Positions 9,269 through 18,810 are shown, counted from the stretch's first letter. The stretch: 64,000 bases of DNA from Afifella pfennigii DSM 17143 (GCF_000688515.1 NZ_JHZK01000007.1:96791-160790); one strand, 5' to 3'. A program made the numbers and translations. Notes: a model not told the origin generated them from the letters alone.

Positions 9269-10291
9269 ATGCCCACCAAGGCGTTCATCTGTGGCCTGGC
9301 GGGAACCTCGCTCGGCTCCGAAGAGCGCGCTTTCCTGCGCCAGGAACGACCATGGGGCGTGATCCTCTTCGCCCGCAACGTCGGCACGGCCGAGACGTTG
9401 CGGCGGCTATGCGCCGATATCCGCGAAGCTCTGGAGGCGCCGGATCTGCCCATCCTCATCGACCAGGAGGGCGGGCGCGTGCAGCGCATCCGCCCACCCT
9501 TGGCGCCGGCCTATCCGCCGGCCGCGGCCTATGGCGCGCTCTATCGGCGCGATGCCCAGGCGGGCATCGAGGCCGCACGGCTCGGCGCGCAGCTCATCGG
9601 CCTCGACCTGACATCCTTCGGCATCAACGTCGATTGCCTGCCGGTGCTCGACATTCCCGCGCCGGGCAGCAGCGAGGTTATCGGAGACCGCGCCTACGGC
9701 ACGACGCCGCAAGCCGTCGCCGCGCTCGGGGCCGCGGCCATGGCGGGCCTCAAAGCGGCCGGCGTCGCGCCGGTCATCAAGCATCTGCCCGGACACGGCC
9801 GGGCGAGCCTCGACACGCATCTCGCCCTCCCGGTCGTCGATGCCGACGCGGGATGTCTGGCCGATTGGGATTTCGTGCCGTTTCAGGCGCTGGCGGATAG
9901 GGCGAGCCTCGGCATGACCGCCCATATCGTCTTCTCCGCCGTGGATAGCGAGCGGCCGGCGACGCAATCGCCGACGGTGATTGCTAACATCATCCGTGAG
10001 CGAATCGGTTTCGATGGCCTGTTGATGACCGACGATATCTCCATGCAGGCGCTTTCCGGCGATCTTGGCGAGCGCGCGCGGCTCGCCCTTCGGGCGGGAT
10101 GCGATCTCGTGCTGCACTGCAACGGCGAGATGGCGGAGATGCGCCTGGTGGCAAAGGTGGCGCCAGAGCTTGCCGGCGCCGCGCTGGAACGCGCGCGAAG
10201 GGCCGCCGCGGCCATGCCGCAAGCGAAGGCTGCCGACCGCGGCGCCGTTGCGGCGCGTCTGTGCGAGCTGATGGGCGAGGGGGTGGCATGA
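9269..10291 (+). CDS. nagZ: Beta-N-acetylhexosaminidase (NagZ, peptidoglycan recycling)
   Basis: A 340-residue cytoplasmic glycoside hydrolase family 3 enzyme that removes N-acetylglucosamine from anhydro-muropeptides. The family hallmarks are ILIDQEGGRVQR near residue 65, APVIKHLPGHGRASLDTH (the Lys-His and catalytic His loop) near 168, and the nucleophile Asp in LLMTDDISMQAL near 255. Length is normal. It lies 29 bp after the SPOR gene, linking septal peptidoglycan binding to recycling in one transcript, and its stop overlaps the scpA start (ATGA at 10288-10291), so translation is coupled to chromosome segregation genes. Confidence 0.95.
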   Translation: MPTKAFICGLAGTSLGSEERAFLRQERPWGVILFARNVGTAETLRRLCADIREALEAPDLPILIDQEGGRVQRIRPPLAPAYPPAAAYGALYRRDAQAGIEAARLGAQLIGLDLTSFGINVDCLPVLDIPAPGSSEVIGDRAYGTTPQAVAALGAAAMAGLKAAGVAPVIKHLPGHGRASLDTHLALPVVDADAGCLADWDFVPFQALADRASLGMTAHIVFSAVDSERPATQSPTVIANIIRERIGFDGLLMTDDISMQALSGDLGERARLALRAGCDLVLHCNGEMAEMRLVAKVAPELAGAALERARRAAAAMPQAKAADRGAVAARLCELMGEGVA

Positions 10292-11085
10292 ACGGCAAGC
10301 GGGACTTCTTCGAGGAGGAACTGGCGCCACGGCCTGGCGATGAGGATATCCTGCTCATCGATATCGACGGCTTTGAGGGACCGCTCGACCTGCTTCTGGC
10401 GCTGGCGCGGCACCAGAAAGTCGATCTGACCAAGATCTCCGTGCTCGCCCTCGCCGAGCAATATCTCACCTTCATCGACAAGGCGCGCAGCCTGCATCTT
10501 CAGGTCGCCGCCGACTATCTGGTCATGGCCGCCTGGCTCGCCTACCTCAAATCGCGTCTCCTCCTTCCCGATCCGGAGCCTCTGGAAGAGCCGAGCGGGG
10601 AGGAACTCGCCGCCCGGCTCGCCTTTCGCCTGACGCGCCTGCAGGCGATGCGCGAGGCGGCGGAGAAACTGACGGAGCGCGAGCGTCTCGGCCACGATGT
10701 CTTCGCCCGCGGCATGCCGGAAGGCGTGGCACTCGGCCAGGCGACGGCCTGGCAGGCCGGTCTCTACGATCTCCTGGCGGCCTATGCGGCCCGCCGGGCA
10801 CGGCATTTCGCCAGCACCATCCAGATGAAGAAGCGCACGGTCATCCCGCTGGCGGAGGCGCGCGAGCGGCTGATGCGTCTCATCGGACCGAGCTCCAGCT
10901 GGGCACCGATCGATCACTTCCTCAGCGAATATCTGGTGCGACCGGAATTGCGCGCCACGGCCCGCGCCAGCGCGCTGTCGGCGAGCCTGGAGCTGGTGCG
11001 CGAAGGCGAGTTGGAGCTGATGCAGGCGGCGAGTTTCGCGCCGCTCTATGTCCGACGTAAGCCGAAGGAGGACGCGCGTGCCTGA
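10288..11085 (+). CDS. scpA: Segregation and condensation protein A
   Basis: A 265-residue kleisin of the Smc-ScpAB complex, which organises and separates chromosomes. The N-terminal signature DIDGFEGPLDLLLALARHQK and then VDLTKISVLALAEQYL is diagnostic, followed by AADYLVMAAWLAYLKSRLLL. The C-terminal winged-helix segment includes VIPLAEARERLMRLIG. The ATG at 10288 is shared with the nagZ stop; the longer open frame upstream is inside nagZ and is not used. scpB follows with overlap. Smc itself is not in the window. Confidence 0.95.
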   Translation: MNGKRDFFEEELAPRPGDEDILLIDIDGFEGPLDLLLALARHQKVDLTKISVLALAEQYLTFIDKARSLHLQVAADYLVMAAWLAYLKSRLLLPDPEPLEEPSGEELAARLAFRLTRLQAMREAAEKLTERERLGHDVFARGMPEGVALGQATAWQAGLYDLLAAYAARRARHFASTIQMKKRTVIPLAEARERLMRLIGPSSSWAPIDHFLSEYLVRPELRATARASALSASLELVREGELELMQAASFAPLYVRRKPKEDARA

Positions 11086-11740
11086 TCTCTTCGTCGCCAC
11101 GGCCGCTTCCAGCAACGTCACCAGCCTGTCGCCGGAGGATCGGCGGCTGCATCTGCGCATGCTGGAGGCCATCCTTTTCGCCGCCACGCAGCCCCTGACG
11201 GAGGCCGAGCTCGCAAGCAAGATGCCGGAAGGTATCGAGATCAAGCCGCTGCTGCAGGAATTGCAGACGGCCTATGCCAGTCGCGGCGTCAATTTGCGCC
11301 CATCCGGCGACGCCTGGGCCTTCCGCACCGCGCCGGATCTCGGCTTTCTGCTGGAGGAACACCGGCAGGAGGAGAAGAAGCTCTCGCGCCCGGCGCTGGA
11401 GACGCTCGCCATCATCGCCTATCACCAGCCGGTGACGCGCGCCGAAATCGAGGAGGTGCGGGGCGTCTCCACGTCCAAGGGAACGCTCGACGTCCTGTTG
11501 GAGACAGGCTGGGTGCGCCCGCGCGGCCGCCGGCGCTCGCCGGGCCGGCCGCTCACCTTCGGCACGACGCGGGAGTTCCTCGATCATTTCGGCCTGTCGG
11601 AGATCGGCGATCTTCCCGGGCTCGCCGAGCTCAAGGCGGCGGGGCTCCTCAGCGCCACCATCCCGCCCGGCTTTGAGGGCCAGCCGCCTTTCGGCGTGGA
11701 TGCGGCCGAAGAGGACCTCTTGGAGCGGGAGACCAGCTAG
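11078..11740 (+). CDS. scpB: Segregation and condensation protein B (GTG start)
   Basis: A 220-residue ScpB, partner of ScpA in the Smc condensin. Tandem winged helices are recognisable: LEAILFAATQPLTEAEL, LSRPALETLAIIAYHQPVTRAEIEEVRGVS, and GRPLTFGTTREFLDHFGL. Two starts are possible. The GTG at 11078 has an AAGGAGG ribosome site about six bases upstream, at 11064-11071, whereas an ATG at 11048 has none, so I use the GTG. It overlaps the end of scpA by 8 bp. The C-terminal tail of about 30 residues is acidic and variable, as in other alphaproteobacteria. Confidence 0.92.
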   Translation: MPDLFVATAASSNVTSLSPEDRRLHLRMLEAILFAATQPLTEAELASKMPEGIEIKPLLQELQTAYASRGVNLRPSGDAWAFRTAPDLGFLLEEHRQEEKKLSRPALETLAIIAYHQPVTRAEIEEVRGVSTSKGTLDVLLETGWVRPRGRRRSPGRPLTFGTTREFLDHFGLSEIGDLPGLAELKAAGLLSATIPPGFEGQPPFGVDAAEEDLLERETS

Positions 11741-11797
11741 AGCCGCCGCAGCACCGTGGCGCTTGCGTCGCCGGGCGGAATTCCCTAAGGCCCAGCC

Positions 11798-12916
11798 ATG
11801 CCAGCCGCGCACCCGACGAAGCCGGCGCGCCGCCGGCGTGCCGCCGCCACGATCGCCTCCTCGCTGAGCTTCGAGGACGTTTCACGCCGCTATGGGCCGG
11901 TGACGGCGCTGGCGGGCGTCGACCTGAAGGTGCGCGCCGGCGAGGTTGTCTCGCTGCTCGGCCAGTCGGGCTGCGGCAAGACCACGTTGTTGCGGATCGC
12001 CGCCGGGGTGGAAGCGCCAAGTTCCGGCCGCGTCCTCATCGACGAGCGGGTGGTGGCCTCCGAAGCCGTTCTGGTGCCGCCGGAAAAGCGCTCCGTCGGC
12101 CTCGTCTTCCAGGATTACGCCCTGTTTCCGCATTTGACGGTGCTGCACAACGTCATGTTCGGGCTCGCGGCGCTTTCTCGCCAGGCGCGCCAGGCGGAAG
12201 CGGGAGCGGCGCTGGCGCGCGTCGGCCTCTCGCATCTCGCCCAGGCCTATCCGCACGAAATCTCCGGCGGCGAGCAGCAGCGCGTGGCGCTCGCCCGGGC
12301 GGTGGCGCCGCGGCCGGGCATTCTGCTGATGGACGAGCCCTTCTCCGGCCTCGATTCCCGCCTCAGGGAGGCGGTGCGGGCGGAGACCCTGGCGGTGCTG
12401 CGCGAGGCCGGGGCGACGGCGGTGATCGTCACCCACGACCCGGAGGAGGCGATGGCCATCTCCGACCGTATCGTGTTGATGCGGGCGGGGCGGATCGTCC
12501 AGGAAGGCCGCTCGGAGGATCTTTATCTCAGCCCAGCCTCTCTCTTCGCGGCGCGCTTCTTCTCCTCCCTCAACGAGATCGAGGCGAAGGTCTCGGCCGG
12601 CGAGGCGGTGACACCGATCGGGCGCTTCGCGGCTCCGGCGCTTTCGGAGGGGGCGAGGGCGGTGGTGGCGATCCGCCCGCAAGGCGTGCGCCTTGCCCGG
12701 CTCAACGGCGAGGCGGCGGGTGTGCGCGGGCGTATCGTCTCGCGGCGCTTTCTTGGCGAAGTGCAGCAATTCGACGTAGCGCTGCAAGGCCTCGACACCT
12801 ATATCACGGCACGGGGGCGATTGGAGGAAACGCTGGCGGTCGGCACGGAAGTGGCGGTCGGCTTCGATCAGCGAGATGCCTTGGTGTTCCCGGTCGAGGA
12901 CGAGGGCGTTGGTTGA
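11798..12916 (+). CDS. Orphan ABC transporter ATPase, FbpC/PotA type
   Basis: A 372-residue ATP-binding subunit. Visible are Walker A (GQSGCGKTTLLR), the Q loop (FQDYALFPHL), the signature ISGGEQQRVALARAV, Walker B (ILLMDEPFSGLD) and the H loop (VIVTHDPEEA). The C-terminal 120 residues form a TOBE-like regulatory domain. This architecture belongs to importers of ferric iron, polyamines, sulfate or similar solutes; FYALFPHL-type Q loops favour the ferric/spermidine group. No permease or binding protein gene lies beside it: the neighbours are scpB and tatA. The first 25 residues are basic and variable. Substrate cannot be assigned. Confidence 0.85.
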   Translation: MPAAHPTKPARRRRAAATIASSLSFEDVSRRYGPVTALAGVDLKVRAGEVVSLLGQSGCGKTTLLRIAAGVEAPSSGRVLIDERVVASEAVLVPPEKRSVGLVFQDYALFPHLTVLHNVMFGLAALSRQARQAEAGAALARVGLSHLAQAYPHEISGGEQQRVALARAVAPRPGILLMDEPFSGLDSRLREAVRAETLAVLREAGATAVIVTHDPEEAMAISDRIVLMRAGRIVQEGRSEDLYLSPASLFAARFFSSLNEIEAKVSAGEAVTPIGRFAAPALSEGARAVVAIRPQGVRLARLNGEAAGVRGRIVSRRFLGEVQQFDVALQGLDTYITARGRLEETLAVGTEVAVGFDQRDALVFPVEDEGVG

Positions 12917-12980
12917 TGGCCGTCTGGCGATTTGCCATAGTCGAACACAACCGACAGCGATGTTTTGAAAGGTTCAAGCC

Positions 12981-13208
12981 ATGTCGATAGGCTTCTGGCA
13001 GATCGCGATTATCGCGATCATCATCGTGCTTCTTTTCGGGCGCGGAAAGATTTCCGACCTGATGGGCGATGTTGCCAAGGGTATCAAGAGCTTCAAGTCC
13101 GGCCTTGCCGAAGACGACACGCAGAACGAGCCGAAGCAGTCCAAGACCATCGAGCATAACGAAACGCCGACGGTGGAGCCGGCTGAGAAGAAGAGCAACG
13201 TCAGCTGA
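12981..13208 (+). CDS. tatA: Sec-independent translocase subunit TatA
   Basis: A 75-residue TatA, which oligomerises to let folded twin-arginine proteins cross the inner membrane. It has the short N-terminal membrane helix (FWQIAIIAIIIVLLFG), the hinge FGRGKISDLMGDVAKGIKSFK, and a charged hydrophilic tail. The FG-x-x-K/R motif after the helix is diagnostic. AAAGG lies upstream of the ATG at 12981. It starts the tatABC-serS-surE-pcm series, conserved in alphaproteobacteria; tatB follows after 33 bp. Confidence 0.95.
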   Translation: MSIGFWQIAIIAIIIVLLFGRGKISDLMGDVAKGIKSFKSGLAEDDTQNEPKQSKTIEHNETPTVEPAEKKSNVS

Positions 13209-13241
13209 TCTCTTCGGCCGCCAGCGGCCTCGGAAGGTTCC

Positions 13242-13796
13242 ATGCTCGATATCGGTTGGACGGAGATCGTAGTTATCGCCGGCGTGGCGATCATTGTCGT
13301 CGGTCCGAAGGACCTGCCCGGCATGCTGAGGACGTTCGGCCGCACCATGGGCCAGGTGCGGCGGACCGCCAACGATTTCAAGCGCCAGTTCGACGAGGCG
13401 CTGCGCGAGGCGGAGCGGCAGTCGGGCATGGAGGAAACCAAGAAGACCCTGCAATCGGTCTCCAAGATGGACCCGCTCGCCGACGTGAAGAAGGATGTGG
13501 AGAAGGCGGTCAACGCCTCCGGGAAAGGTGCATCCGCGAAAAGCCCCTCCGGCAAAGACGCCTCCGGCAAGGACGGCGCCGAAGACGACACCAAGAGCGT
13601 GGACGAGCAGAAGCCGGTTCCTTCGGCGCTGGCTGCGGCGCCGGCCACGGGCGCCGACGCGGATGCGCCGTCTGGCGGGACGGTGACACCTGCAAGTGAT
13701 GCGGGCGATGCCGCGCCTGACGCCGCGCCGCCACGCCAACGCTCCGATGCGCCCGCAACAGGCCAGCGCGACGGGCCCAAGAGCGACGCCGCATGA
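13242..13796 (+). CDS. tatB: Sec-independent translocase subunit TatB
   Basis: A 184-residue TatB, the receptor-complex partner of TatC. The N-terminal MLDIGWTEIVVIAGVAIIVV helix is followed by GPKDLPGMLRTFGRTMGQVR and an amphipathic helix, as in the family. The C-terminal half is low-complexity and rich in Lys, Asp, Ala and Pro. Residues 92-111 are four five-residue units of the form (A/P)-S-(G/A)-K-x, encoded by four 15-bp DNA repeats. The stop overlaps the tatC start (ATGA at 13793-13796). Confidence 0.95.
   Translation: MLDIGWTEIVVIAGVAIIVVGPKDLPGMLRTFGRTMGQVRRTANDFKRQFDEALREAERQSGMEETKKTLQSVSKMDPLADVKKDVEKAVNASGKGASAKSPSGKDASGKDGAEDDTKSVDEQKPVPSALAAAPATGADADAPSGGTVTPASDAGDAAPDAAPPRQRSDAPATGQRDGPKSDAA
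13515..13574 (+). repeat. Four imperfect 15-bp repeats inside tatB
   Basis: Units start at 13515, 13530, 13545 and 13560; the last is GCCTCCGGCAAGGAC. Each encodes a five-residue (A/P)-S-(G/A)-K-x block in the flexible TatB tail. Because 15 is a multiple of three, unit gain or loss would keep the reading frame. Confidence 0.85.
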
Positions 13797-14614
13797 GCGC
13801 GGAGAACAGCGTGGACCCGCGCGAGGATGAGATCGAAGCCTCCCGCGCACCGTTGATCGAGCATCTTATCGAGCTGCGTTCCCGGCTCCTTAAGGCACTC
13901 GTGGCGGTGATGATCGCCTTCGTCGTCTGTTTTTACTTCGCCGACACGATCTTCAACCTGTTGATCATCCCCTATGAGCGGGCGGCAGGCTCGGAGCGCG
14001 ATATCCGCCTCATCTTCACCGCGCCGCAGGAATATTTCTTCACGCAGATGAAGCTCGCCTTCTTCGGTGCTCTCTTCATCGCCTTTCCGGTGATCGCCAA
14101 TCAGCTCTACAAATTCATCGCGCCCGGCCTCTACCGGCACGAGCGCCAGGCCTTCTATCCCTACCTCATCGCCACGCCGGTTCTCTTCCTCATCGGCGCC
14201 GCCCTCGTCTATTTCGTCGTCATGCCGCTCGCCCTCGGCTTCTTCCTGTCGATGGAGCAGACCGGCGGAGAGGGCAAGGCGACGATCGAGCTGCTGCCGA
14301 AGGTCAACGAGTATCTCGGGCTGATCATGACGCTGATCTTCGCATTCGGCCTGGTTTTCCAGCTGCCGGTGGCGCTGACGCTCCTGGGACGGGTCGGTAT
14401 TGTCGATGCGGCCGGCCTGAAGGCGAAGCGCAAATGGGCGATCATGCTGGCCTTCGTCGCCGCGGCGATCCTGACGCCGCCCGATCCCATCAGCCAGATC
14501 GGCCTCGCCTTGCCGACCATCCTTCTCTACGAAATCTCCATCTGGGCCGTACGGCGGGTGGAATTGAAGGAACAAGCCGCCGGCAGCGAGAGCGGGGCAG
14601 CTTCCAGCAGCTGA
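13793..14614 (+). CDS. tatC: Sec-independent translocase subunit TatC
   Basis: A 273-residue inner-membrane protein with six predicted helices, the core of the Tat signal-peptide receptor. Conserved elements include the N-terminal APLIEHLIELRSRLLKALV, the periplasmic FTAPQEYFFTQMKLAFFGAL and YRHERQAFYPYL, and near the end KWAIMLAFVAAAILTPPDPISQ. Length is normal. It overlaps tatB by 4 bp. The C-terminus has a Ser/Ala-rich tail of about 15 residues. serS begins 116 bp later, so a separate promoter there is possible. Confidence 0.96.
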   Translation: MSAENSVDPREDEIEASRAPLIEHLIELRSRLLKALVAVMIAFVVCFYFADTIFNLLIIPYERAAGSERDIRLIFTAPQEYFFTQMKLAFFGALFIAFPVIANQLYKFIAPGLYRHERQAFYPYLIATPVLFLIGAALVYFVVMPLALGFFLSMEQTGGEGKATIELLPKVNEYLGLIMTLIFAFGLVFQLPVALTLLGRVGIVDAAGLKAKRKWAIMLAFVAAAILTPPDPISQIGLALPTILLYEISIWAVRRVELKEQAAGSESGAASSS

Positions 14615-14730
14615 TCTGGCCTTGGCGGCGCGGCGCTGGCGAGACTTGACCCAGCCACCCGTTGCGTTAGGCCGTTCGGCGCGATTCTAACCTCGGCCCC
14701 GCCTGGGGCCCTTCGGAGGTTTCACGAGAT

Positions 14731-16035
14731 ATGCTCGACATCAATTGGATTCGGAAGAATCCGGAGGCGCTCGACCGGGCGCTGGCCGACCGCGGGGACG
14801 AGCCGGCGGCCGGGCGCCTGATCGCCCTCGACGAGGCCCGCCGCGCCCATGTCCAGGAGCTGCAGAAAGCCCAGGGCGCGCGCAATGCCGCCTCCAAGGA
14901 GATCGGCAAGGCCAAGGCCAGCGGCGACGAGGACGCGGCGCAGAAGCTGATTGAGGAAGTCGCCAAGCTGAAGAGCTTCCTGCAGGAGGGCGAGGCCAAG
15001 GAACGGGCTCTGGAGGAGGAACTGCGTGCGGCGCTGGCGCAAATCCCCAACGTGCCGCTCGACGACGTGCCGGTCGGCGCGGACGAGAGCGCCAATGTCG
15101 AGCTCAGAACCTTCGGCAACCCCAAGCTCGACGATCGAGCCCCGGAGCATTTCGAGATCGGCGAGAACCTCAGCCTGATGGATTTTGAGACGGCCGCCAA
15201 GCTTTCCGGCGCGCGTTTCGTCGTCCTCAAGGGCGAGCTTGCCCGGCTGGAGCGGGCGCTCGGCCAGTTCATGCTCGACCTGCATACGCGCGAGCATGGC
15301 TATACGGAGGTGTTGCCTCCAATGCTGGTGCGCGACGAGGTGCTCTTCGGCACGGCGCAGCTGCCCAAATTCGCCGAGGATCAATACGCGGCGAACGCGC
15401 CGGATGAGGAAGAGGGCGAAACCTCCAGCCGGCTGTGGCTGATCCCGACGGCGGAGGTGCCGCTGACCAACCTGGTGCGCGAATCGATCCTGACGGAGGA
15501 GGAGCTGCCGTTGCGCTTCACCGCGCTGACGCCCTGCTTCCGCTCCGAAGCCGGCTCGGCGGGCCGCGATACGCGCGGCATGCTGCGCCAGCACCAGTTC
15601 AACAAGGTGGAGCTTGTCTCCATCACCTCCGGCGCGACGAGCCAGCAGGAGCAGGAGCGCATGACCGCCTGCGCGGAGGAGGTGCTGAAGCGCCTGGAGC
15701 TGCCCTATCGGGTGGTGGTCCTTTCCACCGGCGATATGGGCTTTGCCGCGCAGCGCACCTACGACATCGAGGTGTGGCTGCCGGGGCAGGGCGCTTATCG
15801 GGAAATCTCGTCCTGCTCGGTCTGCGGCGATTTCCAGGCGCGGCGGATGAACGCCCGCTACCGGCCCAGCGGCGAGAAGCAGCCGCAATTCGTGCATACG
15901 CTGAACGGCTCGGGCGTCGCCGTCGGGCGCGCCCTCATCGCCGTCATGGAGAATTACGTGAACGCCGACGGCTCCATCACCGTGCCGGCGGCGCTTCGGC
16001 CCTATCTCGGCGGCCAGGAGCGGATCGGCGCATGA
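14731..16035 (+). CDS. serS: Seryl-tRNA synthetase
   Basis: A 434-residue class II synthetase. The N-terminal domain is a long antiparallel coiled coil (about residues 30-110, rich in Ala, Lys and Glu) that holds the variable arm of tRNA-Ser. Catalytic motifs are present: [20 protein letters not shown] (motif 2) and [22 protein letters not shown] (motif 3). Length is normal. GGAGGTTTC lies before the ATG at 14731. The stop overlaps the surE start (ATGA at 16032-16035). Confidence 0.96.
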   Translation: MLDINWIRKNPEALDRALADRGDEPAAGRLIALDEARRAHVQELQKAQGARNAASKEIGKAKASGDEDAAQKLIEEVAKLKSFLQEGEAKERALEEELRAALAQIPNVPLDDVPVGADESANVELRTFGNPKLDDRAPEHFEIGENLSLMDFETAAKLSGARFVVLKGELARLERALGQFMLDLHTREHGYTEVLPPMLVRDEVLFGTAQLPKFAEDQYAANAPDEEEGETSSRLWLIPTAEVPLTNLVRESILTEEELPLRFTALTPCFRSEAGSAGRDTRGMLRQHQFNKVELVSITSGATSQQEQERMTACAEEVLKRLELPYRVVVLSTGDMGFAAQRTYDIEVWLPGQGAYREISSCSVCGDFQARRMNARYRPSGEKQPQFVHTLNGSGVAVGRALIAVMENYVNADGSITVPAALRPYLGGQERIGA

Positions 16036-16826
16036 AAATCCTCGTCACCAACGATGACGGCATCTACGCGCCGGGCCTGAAGATCGCCGAGGAGATCGCC
16101 CGCCGGCTCTCCGACGATGTCTGGGTGATCGCGCCGGAGACCGACCAGTCGGGCGTCGCCCATGCCCTGACCCTCAGCGATCCTCTGCGCCTGCGCAAGG
16201 TGGACGAGCGCCACTTCGCCGTGCGCGGCACGCCGACCGATTGCGTCATCATGGGGCTGAAGAAGGTGCTCGACGGTAGGCCGGATCTCGTCATCTCCGG
16301 CGTCAATCGCGGCCAGAACATCGCCGACGACGTCTCCTATTCCGGTACCGTGGCCGGCGCCATCGAGGGAACGCTGCTCGGCATCCGCTCCTTCGCCCTG
16401 TCGCAGGCCTTCGGGCGCGAGAGCGTGGAGCACCCGCACTTCGATTGCGCCCTCACGCATGGCCCGGAGATCATCCGCCGGGCGTTGGAGGCCGAGATCC
16501 CCGTCGGCGTGCTGATGAACGTCAATTTTCCCGACCGGGCGGCGGGGAACGTCGCGGGCGTCTCGGTGACCCGGCAGGGACGCCGCGCGGAGGGCTGGCT
16601 GCGTATCGAGGAGCGTGCCGACGGGCGCGGCCGGCCCTATTACTGGATCGGCTTCCGGCACACCCAGATGGAGGCGCCGCCGGAGACCGATCTCGCCGCG
16701 CTGGCGGCGGGGCGCATCTCCGTGACGCCGCTGTCCCTCGACATGACCGACGAAGCCACGCGCAGCGACCTTCTCGACCATTTCGCCGATCCTCTGGCCA
16801 AGCAGCGGGAAGCGAGCGGCACGTGA
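16032..16826 (+). CDS. surE: 5'/3'-nucleotidase SurE
   Basis: A 264-residue metal-dependent nucleotidase and polyphosphatase associated with stationary-phase survival. The N-terminal [13 protein letters not shown] carries the Asp-Asp metal ligands; [32 protein letters not shown] and VNFPD are also diagnostic. The ATG at 16032 overlaps the serS stop, and the surE stop overlaps the GTG start of pcm, so serS, surE and pcm are likely translated from one message. surE-pcm is a widely conserved pair in proteobacteria. Confidence 0.95.
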   Translation: MKILVTNDDGIYAPGLKIAEEIARRLSDDVWVIAPETDQSGVAHALTLSDPLRLRKVDERHFAVRGTPTDCVIMGLKKVLDGRPDLVISGVNRGQNIADDVSYSGTVAGAIEGTLLGIRSFALSQAFGRESVEHPHFDCALTHGPEIIRRALEAEIPVGVLMNVNFPDRAAGNVAGVSVTRQGRRAEGWLRIEERADGRGRPYYWIGFRHTQMEAPPETDLAALAAGRISVTPLSLDMTDEATRSDLLDHFADPLAKQREASGT

Positions 16827-17494
16827 GCGACATCCCGCCGGTGGAGCCCGATCCCGATGCCCGCATCCGGCTTGCCAGCCTGATCCTGCGGCTGCGCGAG
16901 CTCGGCATCTCGAACCGGCGGGTGCTGGCGGCCATCGAGACGGTGCCGCGGGAGGTCTTCGTGCCGGAGGAATACCGCGACGAGGCCTATCTGGACCGGG
17001 CGCTGCCGATCGCATGCGGCCAGACGATCAGCGCGCCCTCGGTGGTGGCGATGATGACGGCGGCGCTGGAACCGGAGGAACGGCACCATGCCCTGGAGAT
17101 CGGCACGGGCTCCGGCTACCAGGCGGCCATTCTCGCCAAGCTCTGTCGCCGGGTGACGACGCTGGAGCGTTACCGGACGCTGCTGGAGGGGGCCGAGACG
17201 CGCTGGGCGGCGCTCGGCATCACCAACATCGCCGGCATCGTCGCCGACGGCTCCAAGGGCTGGCCGGCGGGGGCGCCCTTCGACCGTATCCTGGTGACGG
17301 CGGCGGCGGCGGTGGCACCGGCCAAGCTGGTGGCGCAGCTCGTCGATGGCGGCATCCTGGTCGCGCCCGTCGGACCGGCCGACGGGGTGCAGCGCCTGAC
17401 GCTCTTCCGCAAGGAAGGGACGAAGGTGGAGACGCGCGATCTCGGCGCGGTGCGCTTCGTGCCGCTCCTGGAGGGCGTGGCGCGCAATCTTTAG
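16823..17494 (+). CDS. pcm: Protein-L-isoaspartate O-methyltransferase (GTG start)
   Basis: A 223-residue SAM-dependent methyltransferase that begins repair of isoaspartyl residues in aged proteins. The PCMT signature is clear: [35 protein letters not shown], then SAM motif I as [18 protein letters not shown] and [10 protein letters not shown]. The GTG at 16823 shares GTGA with the surE stop, and homology starts about 15 residues later, so I choose it over in-frame codons inside surE. It belongs to the same translational unit as surE. Confidence 0.93.
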   Translation: MSDIPPVEPDPDARIRLASLILRLRELGISNRRVLAAIETVPREVFVPEEYRDEAYLDRALPIACGQTISAPSVVAMMTAALEPEERHHALEIGTGSGYQAAILAKLCRRVTTLERYRTLLEGAETRWAALGITNIAGIVADGSKGWPAGAPFDRILVTAAAAVAPAKLVAQLVDGGILVAPVGPADGVQRLTLFRKEGTKVETRDLGAVRFVPLLEGVARNL

Positions 17495-17610
17495 GGATTC
17501 TGGCATCGCCCGCGAACCGATTTGCGGCGATTTCGCTCCGTTCTTAACGCCTTTTCAATGTTAATGCTTTTTGATCGCGGCAGCTTTCGGTTGCAGTCGC
17601 GAGTTCCTCA

Positions 17611-18810
17611 ATGAGGCAGTATCCACGGTCCACCAATCCCGTCGCCTGGCCGACGCGCATCAGCGTGCTTGCCCTCGTTGCAGGGCTTGGCGCCGGATGC
17701 AGCGCCGACGCCGTGCGTCTGACGGAGCCCATCTATACCGGCTCTACGGCGAACCAGCGCCAGGTGATCGCGGCGCAAAGCGCGCCCGGTTATCAAGGCT
17801 CGCAGATGGCATCCGCAGGCCCCGTTTCGTCCCAGCCGCTGCCGCCGCCCGCGCCGAGCTATCAGACGGCCTACAATTATCCCGGGCCGAGCGGGGCTCC
17901 CCAGCCAAGCTATCAGCAGCAACAGCAGCCTGCGGCGCCGCAAGCCTATACGCCGCCCAAACCTTACGCGCCGAGCGGCATGCCCAAGCCTCTCGGCCGT
18001 CTCAACGTCGACGAAAGCGGGCGCCCGGCGCAGCGCGCGCAGCCGGCGAGCGCGCCGGCGCCGCGCCCGGCAACGACGGCTCCGAGGCAGGTCGCCTCGC
18101 CGGCGGCTTCCGGCGGAAGCTACACCGTCCAGTCGGGCGATTCGCTATGGACGATCGCCCATAATCACGGCCTGACGACGAGCGAGCTCGCACGCGCCAA
18201 CAATCTCCAGGACGGCACCATCCGGCCCGGCCAGCGCCTTGTCATCCCAGGTTCCGGCACGACGCAGGTCGCCAGCGTCGATCCGAAGGCGGTGCCGGCG
18301 CCCGCCGCCCAGCCGGCCCAGAGCGCGCCGAGCCAGGCGCAGCAGAGCTATTCACCGCCTTCCTCCGACGCCGCGAGCGGCGGCGGGGCGACGCCGGTCG
18401 CCACGACGCCAAGCGCCCCGCAGCCTTCGGCGCTCGGCTTCCGCTGGCCGGTCCAGGGCCGCATCATCGACGAGTTCGGCAGCAAGCCCAATGGCGAGCG
18501 CAACGACGGCATCAACCTCGCCGTGCCCGAAGGCACGGCGGTGAAGGCCGCCGAGGACGGTACCGTCATCTATGCCGGCAACGAGCTGAAGAGCTACGGC
18601 AATCTCGTCCTCATCCGCCACGAGGGCGGCTGGGTCTCGGCCTATGCGCATAACAGCCAGCTGGACGTGAAGCGCGGCGACACGGTACGGCGCGGTCAGA
18701 TCATCGCCAAGTCCGGCATGACCGGCAACGTGACGACGCCGCAGGTGCATTTCGAGCTCAGGAAGGGCGCAACGCCCGTCAACCCGCTGGAGCACATGGC
18801 CTCGGCCTAA
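17611..18810 (+). CDS. LysM/M23 lipoprotein, NlpD-like, with degenerate zinc site
   Basis: A 399-residue envelope lipoprotein: basic N-terminus, hydrophobic stretch and lipobox GLGAGC (Cys at about residue 30). A Gln/Pro-rich linker leads to a LysM domain (YTVQSGDSLWTIAHNHGL, about 171-215) and a C-terminal M23 domain (about 275-395). The M23 zinc ligands are mostly lost. The usual H-x3-D segment reads NDGIN, the usual H-x-H reads QVH, and only YAHN and the final VHFEL histidine remain. NlpD and EnvC of enterobacteria are similarly inactive and work as amidase activators, so that is the likely role here. A UUCG-loop terminator follows. Confidence 0.87.
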   Translation: MRQYPRSTNPVAWPTRISVLALVAGLGAGCSADAVRLTEPIYTGSTANQRQVIAAQSAPGYQGSQMASAGPVSSQPLPPPAPSYQTAYNYPGPSGAPQPSYQQQQQPAAPQAYTPPKPYAPSGMPKPLGRLNVDESGRPAQRAQPASAPAPRPATTAPRQVASPAASGGSYTVQSGDSLWTIAHNHGLTTSELARANNLQDGTIRPGQRLVIPGSGTTQVASVDPKAVPAPAAQPAQSAPSQAQQSYSPPSSDAASGGGATPVATTPSAPQPSALGFRWPVQGRIIDEFGSKPNGERNDGINLAVPEGTAVKAAEDGTVIYAGNELKSYGNLVLIRHEGGWVSAYAHNSQLDVKRGDTVRRGQIIAKSGMTGNVTTPQVHFELRKGATPVNPLEHMASA

